Assembly (NCBI GenBank): GCA_029339195.1
Contig: JAPTJF010000367.1
Coordinates: 1 to 64,000, forward strand
DNA length: 64,000 nt
Direction: 5' to 3'
Source of the DNA: Micractinium sp. NFX-FRZ
Taxonomy: Eukaryota > Chlorophyta > Trebouxiophyceae > Chlorellales > Chlorellaceae
Under the pieces are notes generated by a model, which saw nothing but the letters and a program-made list of their open reading frames with translations, was not told where the DNA came from and did not search any database. Position 1 is the first letter of the stretch. Every line of letters begins with the position of its first letter. Below, one piece after another: positions 21,901 through 36,695 of the stretch. Position numbers and translations under genes: made by a program.

Positions 21901-22405
21901 GGTTCAGGTTTCAGAGATACAGCGAGGCAGGCGACCGTGGCATCCCAGGGAGCAGCGGCTGCGCTGACGCCGGCGCTGTCAAGCGGGGGACATTGAGGGC
22001 ACCCAAAGGCTGCGGCCCCTGGTTTTGTCTTCGGTGGGGTATGAAAAGGGTTTGCTGGGCAGCTGCCGGGCACTGTGGAGCTGCTCCCAGGAACCGCTCA
22101 CGGGACCACCGCCGTAGCGTCAACGGGTCGGCGCGGCGCCCAGACATAGCACTTGACTGCCCAACAGACACACGAGCGGCAGCGCACACCTTGTAGGGCT
22201 GGGCCAGCAGCTTGGCGATCTTCTCAGACTCCTCCTCATCCACCTCTGCCTCCGCCGCCGCCGCGCGGACGGCAAGGCGGGGCAGCCGCTGCCGCTGCGC
22301 CCTGGTCCGCCGTCCGCCCGCCAGAGAAGGAGCGGCACCGCGCTGCACCCCGCGCCCGCTGCAGCAGGCCGGCCCGCCGCGCACATGGACGAGGCCTGTT
22401 GACAT
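15935..22405 (-). CDS. SUFB: Plastid Fe-S cluster assembly scaffold SufB
   Basis: SufB forms the SufBC2D scaffold that builds Fe-S clusters in plastids. Fourteen exons on the minus strand: 22405-22190, 21874-21762, 21217-21082, 20809-20672, 20520-20443, 20112-19972, 19265-19108, 18563-18467, 17990-17883, 17491-17381, 17124-17029, 16685-16548, 16185-16164, 15993-15935. Every phase closes, giving 536 residues. Residues 1 to about 50 look like a transit peptide; the mature part begins after [15 protein letters not shown]. The sequence follows SufB throughout: [95 protein letters not shown] Cys is kept in the QCD motif and a Glu in EHEASTS. Introns are long (up to 0.7 kb); several hold copies of exon edges. 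A 22-base exon at 16164-16185 is unusually short. Confidence 0.95.
16987..17020. repeat. C-rich homopolymer runs beside a SufB splice donor
   Basis: Runs of 8, 11 and 8 C residues fall within 34 bases, just inside the intron next to the donor at 17028. In the sense RNA these are G runs, which in other eukaryotes can form quadruplexes or act as intronic splicing enhancers. Confidence 0.7.
18045..18207 (-). repeat. Two decayed copies of a SufB exon edge in one intron
   Basis: Segments 18045-18081 and 18161-18207 both repeat the 5' edge of the exon at 17883-17990, centred on the block GCGCTGCCCGTCTCCA (17974-17989). The second copy also keeps the CTGGGGTACTT block. Both diverge at the acceptor position. 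Confidence 0.8.
20571..20624 (-). repeat. Copy of a SufB exon start including its acceptor
   Basis: 20571-20624 matches 20480-20533: the end of exon 20443-20520 on the plus sequence plus its acceptor (CCTGCATCGAAAGC versus CCTGCACCGAAAGC). The match runs across the exon-intron boundary, so exon and flanking intron were duplicated together. Confidence 0.82.
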
Positions 22406-23545
22406 GGTGCTGTGGTAGCTGCACCCGCTGGGAGGCCACTGTCAGAGGACGACGTGCAACAGCTCGAGAACACTAACACTTCAGGAGGACAGAGGGACGA
22501 GAGGAGCTCGTATAGCACGGTGGGTGAGAGGGTCCAGCCTGGCAGCGCGATATCGACCTTTCACTCAGAACGCAGCGGCTATCGCAGCCGCCTGAGTGCA
22601 TTGTGTCTTTGAGAGTGTGATATTGTGGGTCCCAGTGGCACAGTTGAGCAACAGTCAGCAGTGCAGCCTGCGAGCCCTGGAGACAGCAGCTCATACAGAC
22701 ACAATTTACTGGCGGTGAACACGATTTTCGCAGCTAGGGGAGCGAGGGGTCTGGGACAGCAACGTGCTGGGGTATCCAGTTGCGTTGGCGGCACTGGCGG
22801 GCTGCGGTGGCGCCCGGAGACCACTGCTGCCGCTGCTCAAAGTCCCAATGTACTTGGATAGTATGGGGAAGCGATCCAGCAGGGAAGGCCAATCAAAAAC
22901 ACAGGCCCCGGTACTGTGCAAGGCTGAGGCGCGAGTCACAGGGCAGACCGTCACAGCGGCAGCAGCACCGCACGCATGAATGGGGCATGCCTACCTGCTA
23001 CAACTTGGGGGCAGCAAAGTTATGTCTCAGGGGGATTCCTCTGCACCCAGCTCAGCTGCCAAGCAGTGGCAAGTTGCTTCAACGGTGCTTCTTGCCTGTC
23101 CTATCAAGGTTCCCGGCTGTGGATTCCGACTCAAAATGGCCCGCTGGACATAGCAGTAACAATGCGTACAAGAGTCATTTATTAGCCATTTCAAAAAAAC
23201 ATTTACTGTCCCAAAAGCAGAGCAAGGTCCAGTTCGTAAAACTGCATGAGCTCCGATAAACAGTGGGCATACGGCTCCCTGCAGCGGGGCAGTAAGCGAG
23301 ATACGAGGAGTGAGTGGAACTCCCCGGAAGGTGGTGTCACCTTGCGACAGCTGCCATCTGTGCTCCTCATTCTGGTAAAGCAGGCAGGCAGGCAGGCAAG
23401 CAGGCAGCCCGGCGCAGGCACCCTTACACCAGTGTTCGCAGCAGCAACCAAGGCATGCGTGCATGTGGCATGGAGCCACTTTTGCAAGCATTCTCACAGT
23501 CTGGCATGCAGGCAGCGTGCAGGCAAACTCAAAGACAGCCCCAGT
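22406..23545. other. Intergenic region, SufB 5' flank and sulfotransferase 3' flank
   Basis: About 1.1 kb between two minus-strand genes. It should hold the SufB promoter and the sulfotransferase 3' UTR. Short tandem GGCA units occur near 23382-23400. No convincing coding exon is seen. Confidence 0.5.
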
Positions 23546-25330
23546 TCACGTCAAAACCCAGCTGCCAACTCGCCTGAAGTAATCTCTTTTATCACACAAG
23601 TTTTCTGTGTCACTGCGAACGTCCCAGCCCCAACCAGGGGCGGCAGCCCAATCGCCACCACCATCGCCGCCTCCATCGCCGCCGCTGCTGCCATCGCCGC
23701 CTCCGTCGCCGCCACCATCGCCGCTGCCTTCGTCGCCGCGGTCGCCCGCGCCATCGCCCCTGCCATAGCCGCCACCACTGCTGCCGCCATTGGCGCTGCT
23801 GCCATCGGCGCTGCCGCTGTCAACGCTGCCGCCATTGCCGCTGCTTCCGCTGCTATCCCTCCCGCCGCCATCGCTGTCGCCGCCTTCGCCGCTGCGCTTG
23901 CAGGGGCTCTTGTTGTAGTTTGACTTTTCAGGCAGCAAGTCTGTGGGCAGCAGTGGGATGCCGCCCCCCCGCGCATTCAGCTCCGCCAATAGATCTGCAA
24001 AGTCGTCCTCAAAGTACTCCGTGCGCCCCAGCCAGTCCACCGCGCTGGTCCCCTCCTTGGTGGTCAGGCAGTCCACCTGCGGCGCGGCGTGCACGTACTG
24101 GTGCTCCGCTGACTGCTTGCAGCACCAGCGGGACGCCCGGGTGTAGCAGATGTCGCCCAGCTTGTAGGGGTCTGTGCAGAACTCGCCCCAGCTGATGCGC
24201 GGGCAACCAGGGTCGGTGAGCATGAAGGTGGAGAGGTACTGCAGGCAGCCAGCACGGGGTACGAGTTGGGGGCAGGGGAGGAATGGGAGGCGGGGAGGGT
24301 GGTGTGATGACAGGGTAAGCCAGGGGCGCACGGCTGCTGCAGCGGCCACGGCTGCTGCTGCTGATGCTGGTGAGTGCTGCCAGGTGGCCCACTTGCTGAG
24401 GCAAAGAACATGCCTCGCAGCGTGGAAGCCGGCCGACTGACAGCTGAGTCGGCAACCGGAGCAGCAGAGGCCACTGGCCCAAGTCCAAGGCTAGTGCATC
24501 GGGTAGGAGGCAGGCATGCATGGCTTCATTGCAGTGCCGGCGTGCCAGGCTGTGCTCGGCTGGCCGGGCCGCCTGGCAGCACAAGCGCGCTGAGCGAAGC
24601 AGCTAAACAGGCCTGCAGCGCTGCACCACACATCAACCTCCCTGACCGGCTGCACTGCAGCGCACCTCCCACCCAGGTGTGCCCCCCTTGCCACACCACA
24701 GGCAGCACATCACATCCCCGTCCTGCGCACCTGGTACTGGCTGATGGCGCGGCGCAGCACGTTGCGTGAGAAGGAGAAGACAAAGTAATCGTCCCATTGG
24801 TCGAGCAGGCGCTTGACCGTGGTCGTGTTTGTGTACTCCAACCGCATCAGGCAGCGGTCGCTGGGGGGTGTTCTCGGCCCAGAGCAGTCCTCAAAGTAGT
24901 TGAGCAGCGTGGTGCCCGCGGTTTTAGTGTTCTTCAAGTAGATGATTTTGTACTTGTCATTGTACATGATGACGCACCACTTCGCAGGCGGCGGGCGCCG
25001 CTCGCCCGCGAGCCGCTCGTTGCGCCAGGCGAGCGGAAAGCAGAGCTGGTCGCGGCGGTGGCCCTCAGCCATCAGGGCAACCGTGCTCAGTGGACCCGTT
25101 TTGTTCATGCGACCGTGCAGACGGACCGGGGTGTCCACAGTGTACTCGGCCAAGCTGCGCCGGCTGGCGTGGGCCGTGGTGATGCTGCTGCCGCCGCTGC
25201 TGCCGCTGTTGCTGCCATCCGGCCACTGCCTGCTGCGCGATAGGATGTAGCACCCGGTGACCAACATGCCCAGGAGGAGGGCTCCCCTGGTCACCCTGGA
25301 TGCGGCAGCTCTCCGTCGCCTCTCTCTCAT
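23546..25330 (-). CDS. Type II membrane sulfotransferase (carbohydrate type)
   Basis: Likely a Golgi enzyme that moves sulfate from PAPS to a sugar chain. Exons 25330-24731 and 24238-23546 join in phase 0, giving 430 residues. A basic N-terminus (MRERRRR) is followed by one membrane anchor at about residues 17-31. The 5'-phosphosulfate loop is seen as YLKNTKTAGTT (residues 131-141) and the 3'-phosphate-binding Ser/Arg motif as FSFSRNVLRRAISQY (175-199). The Cys-containing middle (GDICYTRASRWCCKQS) suggests lumenal disulfides. After about residue 330 there is a tail of roughly 80 residues made of Gly, Asp and Ser triplets, coded by GCC/GCT-type repeats, unlike the rest of the protein. The sugar substrate cannot be inferred; the Sulfotransfer_2-like family call rests on the two PAPS motifs and topology. 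Confidence 0.78.
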
Positions 25331-27357
25331 GGCGCGCGGCTAGCTGCTGGTGCAGCCGGAGGCGAGGTGGGCAGGCGGCGCACGCAACCGCTGGGACTGG
25401 CGGTGGCAGGGCCTGCAGGGGAGAGTGGCCAGGCCGGCCGGGTTGGACCACTGTCTCAAGGAAAGCCGCTTCCCAGACGGCTTTTCGCGCGCTTGGCGGG
25501 TGCAACAAGACACGACGAGCAATGAGTTTCGAGGCCCCGCCGCAGGCCGCCCGGAGCCACATGCTCCACTTCAGAGCGCATCACCAGGTACTATAGGATG
25601 CACATCGCTTGGCCGGCTCACCTGCCCGCAACTGCTCAAACACAAGCTTTGAGCGCAACTGCCCGCGCAGCTGTCAGCGCCCAGCCGGTGGCAACGCTGG
25701 GTGCTCCAAACTGCGGGCAATGCACTTCCAAAGTGCTACAAATGGAGCTGCGGCGTAATGAGTGACAACATTCGGGCGCCTACTCCGGCAGCAGAAGCTT
25801 CTGCGTTGCAAGGAACGGACGATTTCTATCTCATCAGGGCTCGAAAGCACGGCGCTTCACCTACTTTTTAGGTTGCATGGATTGCATGCTTTGCATGAGT
25901 GCCCCCAAGGACACTGCCTGGCCTTGCCAGCCGCTCGACCCACGACCGGCTGCCTCCCTCCAAGTTAAGTCTGGTTCCATTGGTACCTGCAGCCCCTGCC
26001 TCTCACCAGCATGCATCATTGCCCACCCACACCACTGCTGCCAAGCATTGCTCTGGCGAGCCGCCTCAACTCTGCATAAAGTCGAGAGTTTCCGCTAGCT
26101 TATCAGCAGGACGCCTCAGGAGGCCAGGAAAGCACGCCAGTGACCGCCGCCGTTTACTGGGCCCCGTCAACTGCTCCCAACCTTCTTCCCTCCCCGCGCC
26201 TGAGCCTGCCCTGTACTCAGGTCAGCAGCACATTCCCCATGCACGCCAGAGCAGCCACCATGGCCCTGAAGCCGGCATCGGCCTGCAACGTCCAGGGCAG
26301 AAGGCATGCGGCACCCGTTATAGCGGCCCACTCCCATCCATCACTCCATCATGTGGCAGCATGAGGCAAAAGTCAGCATGCAAGTTTGGGGGTCCGGGCA
26401 AGGCCGAAGCCGTCCGTTGCTTTTGAAAATGGCGACCCTTGCCCCTGCTAGGGGCATGGCAAGTCGGCTTGTGATCCATACCAGCGAGCATGCACCTCTT
26501 CAATACATAGCCGCGTTGGCAGACAGAACGAAAACAAGGATGACCGTAGACGTGTCACATGTCACCTGGGAGAGTACAACATGCGGTGCACCACCGGTAT
26601 CGGTGGCCGCGGCCATTGGCGGTTGCCATGGTCAGCAGCAGGTGGACCAGATGACGGACGTCCAGCATGCGGAGGTGGGGTGCCCCACCTGGGATGGTGG
26701 ACGCAGCCGAACGGATTCAGATCTGGCAAGCCTGTGTGGAGGTGCTATCCCGCCTCCGTGAATTTTTCGAATTCCTGTGAATGGGTTGCGGCAAACGTTA
26801 ACGAATTGGCAGTGAGGGATTGGTGGCGAGGGAGCGCCAATACCGTGCTCCCAAAGGTGCAAGAGGCAAGAAGCCAGGGTGCCACCATTGAGGATGTGCT
26901 GTGGGCGCTTGAACCCGGCCGGTAGACGCTGGTGGTTGCTCTATACAGCCCAGCAGGGAGACCCCCAGCGGGCATGATCCAGCCCGCTGCAGCTGCAGCT
27001 GCAGATGCAGACTGTCGGTGCAAACACCAGCTGATGCCCACCGGCGAGTGCTGGTTGGCTGGTTAAAACGTGGCGTTATCAAGAGCAGGTGAGAGAGCAT
27101 GGAGAGACCTGTGAGTAGGCTAGGGCTGCAAATGGGTAGAGCAACCGCAGAGGAACACGCAGGGTCGAGCAACCGCAATGCATGGCTGGCGCCAGCCCAT
27201 TCCAACACGAACAGCATCTGTGCGGCACAGCTGCTGTTGATGTCGTGAACAGACAGCCAAACGTTTCTGCAGCCCGCAACAGCAAGCCGCAGAAGAGAAG
27301 CCAGCTCCCCTGAACCCTGCCTGGCCCCGAAGCGGACCACCCTCCCAAGACTGCACA
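25331..27357. other. 2 kb divergent spacer, sulfotransferase to ASL
   Basis: This region must contain both promoters. An ATG at 25518 opens a 22-codon frame (MSFEAPPQAARSHML...) that ends at a good donor (CAG then GTACTA), so it could be an unfound first exon. A frame at 26746-26925 (containing NELAVRDWWRGSANT and ATIEDVLWALEPGR) looks protein-like but matches nothing I know and has no clear splice partners. The rest is featureless. Confidence 0.35.
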
Positions 27358-32771
<5,414 letters not shown>

Positions 32772-34378
32772 GGGAGGAGGGTTTGAAGGGCAGCACATTG
32801 ATTGGCAGAGTGGGCTAGTCCTGCATAGTCGCTGGCGGCTGGGATGCATTCAAGCTGGAGTTTGTGACGCCGGTGCCGGCCGGCCCCGCAAGGCATTCTG
32901 TTGGCTTCGCTGAGTAACAATGAATTGAGCACTGTTAAAATCGCCGTTATGTTGTAATGAATATCAAGTTTGACTGGGAAGGCAGGGCTAGGCAGCACCG
33001 CTGGCAAAGCCATCGCCCTGCTGTCGTCACGCTGGCAGCACCGCTGGCGAGGCTGGAAGTCAAACTCGACACGCTGGCTGGCATATGCAACGAATCAGCG
33101 CCTTCTAAAGCATCTACTGGCACGTTTTAGAGGTTGCACGGGTCTTCGGCAGTGCCACACTTTTCCGAGGGCTAGGACAAGTTTGTGGCCCGCTGGGCCA
33201 AGCCGGTTCAGCTGAGCTGTGGGTTGGGGTTTTGATCTTGCAGAACCTCAATCCTGGGAGGTGAAACATCACATATATTGTGAGGCTAGCTGCAGCATGC
33301 ACAACTGCAACAGCCATGAGCATGCGCGGTCCCCGTGTCCTCGGCTGCACAGACATACAGACATGGCTTTCTCAGGCTCACCCATGGCACTGGCACCCGC
33401 ACCGCGCCGCGGCGGGTGCTGCCCCTTCCCCTGGGATACCATGGTCGTTCACCTGCTCCTGCCAACATCAAACAGCGTCTGTCGAGGGATAGTTTCCATG
33501 CAGCTTCGTCTGTTGTGCTGTGCTCACCCATGTTGCATGCGATAAGCACATGCAGGCTGTACACGCTTGCAAGTCGGTTGCATGTTGAATGAAATCAGAC
33601 GTCTGAGGGGAGGGGAAGGAGCGCTGCTGCATTGTAACCCAAAGTACATGATGGGACAGGGGGCTGCACAACGCAGCTGCGGCGTGCAAAATACAGTAGT
33701 TGTCCAGGCACTTTGCAAGCGGATGCGTCAAGATGAGGGCAGGGACGCAGGTAGAAGTGGAGGGACGATCAAAGGGGAGGGGGGCAGCTGAGGCAATGAA
33801 TCTGGGGCCATGCTGCTGCCAGGCAGCCGCACATTGGGTTGATTGATGCCCACGTGTGCCAGCTGATTTGTGTGCCGAGGTCACGGCGCAGGCCTGCCGG
33901 CCTCTTTGGCATGCTTGGTCGGGGTGAGTGGCAGCGCTGCAAGCTTGCGGCCTGGCCAGAGCCATTGCCAGCACTGCAGCTTGTTCCAGCCGGCGCTGCC
34001 CCGCTCTAGATGTACATTGGAGCAGCTGAGCTGCAGAGGAAGGGGCAACAGGGCAGCAGGCCGGTGAGGAGAAGCAGCTTGAGCGCAATGATGGGCGCGG
34101 CGGCTGCATGCTGGAACGCATGGTGATGTGGTGCGCAAAGGAGTTGAAGGGCGGTGAGGGTGGTGCCGCCCAACCGCCACACACTGAAAGCAAGCTGGGG
34201 AAGCATGCTGTTTGGAGGGAGCGCTGCCAGCGCTGCCCGAGGAGATGCAGGCGAAGCGGCAGGGAGGGGACTCTCGCTCCCAACTTGAACAGGCGGTCTT
34301 GTGTGCGCCCTCCCCCTGCATCCCCCTGCCCAGATCCCACGACGCGCAACACCCACCTGTACTTACACTCGGTCCGGC
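32772..34378. other. 1.6 kb without genes downstream of ASL
   Basis: It contains the ASL 3' UTR (a TGTAA motif, a known green-algal polyadenylation signal, occurs at 32952-32956), the first copy of the dispersed repeat (33017-33272) and the 3' flank of the small minus-strand gene. Long frames here have no family features and I do not call them. Confidence 0.5.
33017..33272 (+). repeat. Dispersed ~255 bp repeat, copy 1
   Basis: This segment matches 36239-36494 over its whole length in the same orientation, at roughly 85-90 percent identity by eye. Shared blocks include GTCAAACTCGACACGCTGG, CAACGAATCAGCGCCTTCTA, GGTCTTCGGCAGTGC and GGTTCAGCTGAGCTG. It is not part of any gene I can see. It may be a short non-autonomous transposon or a segmental duplication; I see no terminal repeats or target-site duplication. 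Confidence 0.85.
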
Positions 34379-34862
34379 TCAAAGCATGAGCAGGATGACT
34401 ACGGCAGCCAGCGCGCACGAGCACCCGGCGGCGAAGCCGAGGCCCGCAAAGGCGATGCCAGATAAAATCAGGAGTGAGCCCGCAAAGGCCAGCCTGACAG
34501 TCGGTTTGCCGGCCTGCACCTCATCATCTTCCTTTACGAGGTCCCGCACAGAACGCGTCCGTCGCGTGCCGGCTGCCGCGCGAGCGGGCGGCGCGTGAAT
34601 GGGCGGCTCCCCTGCCGGAGGCGCCCCAGCCGCGGCCTTGCTCCGCAAGCCGGGGTGACGCAGCGGCAGGCCGCCTGCACGAGGAGGGCAGACAACAGGA
34701 GGGCAGCTTGCTGGGCTGGAAGAAGAGAGGCTGAACCCTCGGGCTGAACCCTCTGCTCGGGAGCTGCCCCAGAGCAAGCCCACCTGCGCCTCGGAGGCCG
34801 ATGGCGCGGGCGTTGCCAGCCACTTGAGGTGGGCGGAAGCCGAGCACCGCGGTGACCGACAT
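34379..34862 (-). CDS. Small organelle-targeted membrane protein, unrecognised
   Basis: Exons 34862-34784 and 34674-34379 join in phase 1 with good GT-AG borders, giving 124 residues. The first exon looks like a transit peptide (MSVTAVLGFRPPQVAGNARA). After a Pro/Ala-rich stretch comes a charged block (RRTRSVRDLVKEDDEVQAGK), then two closely spaced hydrophobic segments (RLAFAGSLLILSGIAFAGLG; CSCALAAVVILLML) ending three residues past a Cys-Ser-Cys. This is the layout of a small thylakoid or envelope membrane protein, but I cannot name a family. The only neighbour link is the repeat-rich DNA on both sides. Confidence 0.6.
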
Positions 34863-35765
34863 GGCTGCCGTGAGCGTTGCAACACGGCAAAAGGGTAGCG
34901 AGACGGCTCCGTCGAGTAGCAGGCCCCTACATCTCCAGACTACAGCTCCAGCTCCAGCGGCGGTACTCCAGTACACAAGCAGCAGACCAAAGGCCCGACT
35001 CAAAGCCCCGTCAGGCCGCCACATCGCACCCGCCACATGGCACAGGCACGCCCAAGCACGCCCGCTTAACACACCCCAAGCGCTGCACCCTGGCACCCGC
35101 TGCTCCGCCACCGCAGGTGCCAGCCCGGCAGGTGCCTCCAGGCAGCCCGCTCCCTGCCCTCCCGCCCGCAAACGCCTGCACGCCTCAAGCAGCTGTGCCT
35201 AGTCCTGGCCCTGGTGCTTCTGGCGTGCAGCATCAACCCCTTCCGATTTGACGAGGCGCGAATAGGGAGGGGTCCGCATGGTAGGGTGGCAGAGGAAGGG
35301 TGCTGAAGACGGGGAAGCGGTGCTGCAGAAGCTTGTTGTGTTACTTTCCCTCCAACCTGGGAAGTATCGCACCGCACCCACTCGCATCGCCCCTCTCCCT
35401 GGATGGCACACGCATGTTGCACCTCAGGCTGGCACGCCCATTGCTCTCTCATGTGTCCGCACTCGAGATCTCAGCTGGTTGCGCATATGAGTTTCAGCAA
35501 TGTGCAAGCAACAATCTGCAAGTAGCAGCGGTGTTCCATGGAGGCCATGGAAACAATGCGGTGATGGTGGCTGTTTGCAGTTTCATTTCCCCACCCCCCG
35601 AATTTCGGCCGAAAAAGCAGTGGGACCTGTGGCACCAGGTGCCACTGCCTCACTGCTGTGGCCGAGGCTAGCCACCCTGGCCAAGCCCCAGCGGTATTCA
35701 TGCGTGATCTCCATGTTTCAAAACGTACTCCCAGCGCCCGGGAAGGGGCGAGGGACAAGGCTGAG

Positions 35766-35790
35766 CCCCTGTTTGACCGGTCAACAGGGG
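35766..35790. repeat. 25 bp near-perfect palindrome
   Basis: CCCCTGTTTGACCGGTCAACAGGGG written in two parts, CCCCTGTT and TGACCGGTCA plus ACAGGGG, reads nearly the same on both strands, with one base of asymmetry. It could be a dimeric factor site or the edge of an element. Confidence 0.7.
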
Positions 35791-35794
35791 CAGT

Positions 35795-36113
35795 CAGTGG
35801 GGCAGTCGGGCACCAGTGGGGCGCACTGCCACTGCTATTTGCTCAGTTTGGCAGAAGGCCTTTTTACTCTCCCGGCGCCATTTCTAGAGCGGACTGCCCG
35901 AAATGCGCTAAAACTGGGAGCGGACCGGCGATCGGGGCCCGAAAAGCGCTTCCCGTGAGCTGCTGCGGCCCTCCAGGCCTCCCGATCATCCCCTTTGACC
36001 ATTGTAGTTCCTGTGGAAGTTAGAAATAGCGATTCAGAGTGATAGCGAGGAATTTGCGACCTCCGCTGCGCGCGCCCCTGCAGTGCCGCACCGAAGTGCC
36101 CACTGCCCCACTG
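35795..36113. mobile_element. Possible MITE-like element with ~36 bp inverted arms
   Basis: The left arm at 35795-35830 (starts CAGTGGGGCAGTCGGGCAC) matches the reverse complement of about 36078-36113 (starts CAGTGGGGCAGTGGGCAC) with a few indels. The ~250 bp between is non-coding. No target-site duplication is evident, so the mobile-element reading is tentative. Confidence 0.4.
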
Positions 36114-36238
36114 CTCCACTGCATTTCAACTTTGTTGACCGCGGGGTGGGGAAACCAAGCCACAAGTCGCCATAAATTCCAAGGGTCTGCACTTTGTTTG
36201 CGGAAATCAGACTGTAAAACCCACAAAAGCAAGAGGGT

Positions 36239-36494
36239 GCTGCTGTCGCCGCGCTGGCAGCACCGCTGGCAGCACCAGCTGGCGAGGGAGTCAAACTCGA
36301 CACGCTGGCCGGCATACGCAACGAATCAGCGCCTTCTAAAGCAGCTTCTGACACGGTTCAGCGGTTGCGCGGGTCTTCGGCAGTGCACTTTTGCGAGGGC
36401 TAGGACTTGTGGCCCGTTGGGCCAAACCGGTTCAGCTGAGCTGCGGGTGGGGATTTTGATCTCGCAGGACGTCAATCCTGGAGGTGAGCTATCA
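36239..36494 (+). repeat. Dispersed ~255 bp repeat, copy 2
   Basis: Direct repeat of 33017-33272, 3.2 kb away. It ends 201 bp before the CYP59 start codon, so it probably overlaps that gene's promoter or 5' UTR. Copy 2 has one extra CAGCACC-type unit near its left end. Confidence 0.85.
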
Positions 36495-36695
36495 CCTTCG
36501 CTTACATTACAGCGCCAAGCACGGCGATGGCTATCACTGTAGCAGCTTGGATTGCGCCGAATGACGAGAGGGACGAGAAGAGCGCCCGATCTGTTGCTCC
36601 CCGCTCTGCTGCCACCGCCGCTACCGCCGCTGCCGCCGCCGCCTCAGCCAACATCATTGTTGCTTCCTCATTGTTGCTTCCTACTTGCTGTAGCT

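Larger units (their letters stand above)
34863..36695. other. 1.8 kb divergent spacer with palindrome, inverted repeat and repeat copy 2
   Basis: Lies between the small minus-strand gene and CYP59 and should hold both promoters. It contains a 25 bp near-palindrome (35766-35790), a pair of ~36 bp inverted arms (35795-35830 and 36078-36113) enclosing ~250 bp, and copy 2 of the dispersed repeat (36239-36494). Together these suggest a decayed mobile element, but no transposase-like frame is seen. Confidence 0.5.

Noticed and set aside
23551..23976. Ala/Met-rich frame opposite the sulfotransferase tail
   Set aside because: It is a shadow of the GGC/GAC triplet repeat read in another frame.
33468..34424. 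318-codon open frame on the minus strand
   Set aside because: Cys/His/Ser-rich, low-quality composition with no motif; it overlaps the better supported small two-exon gene.
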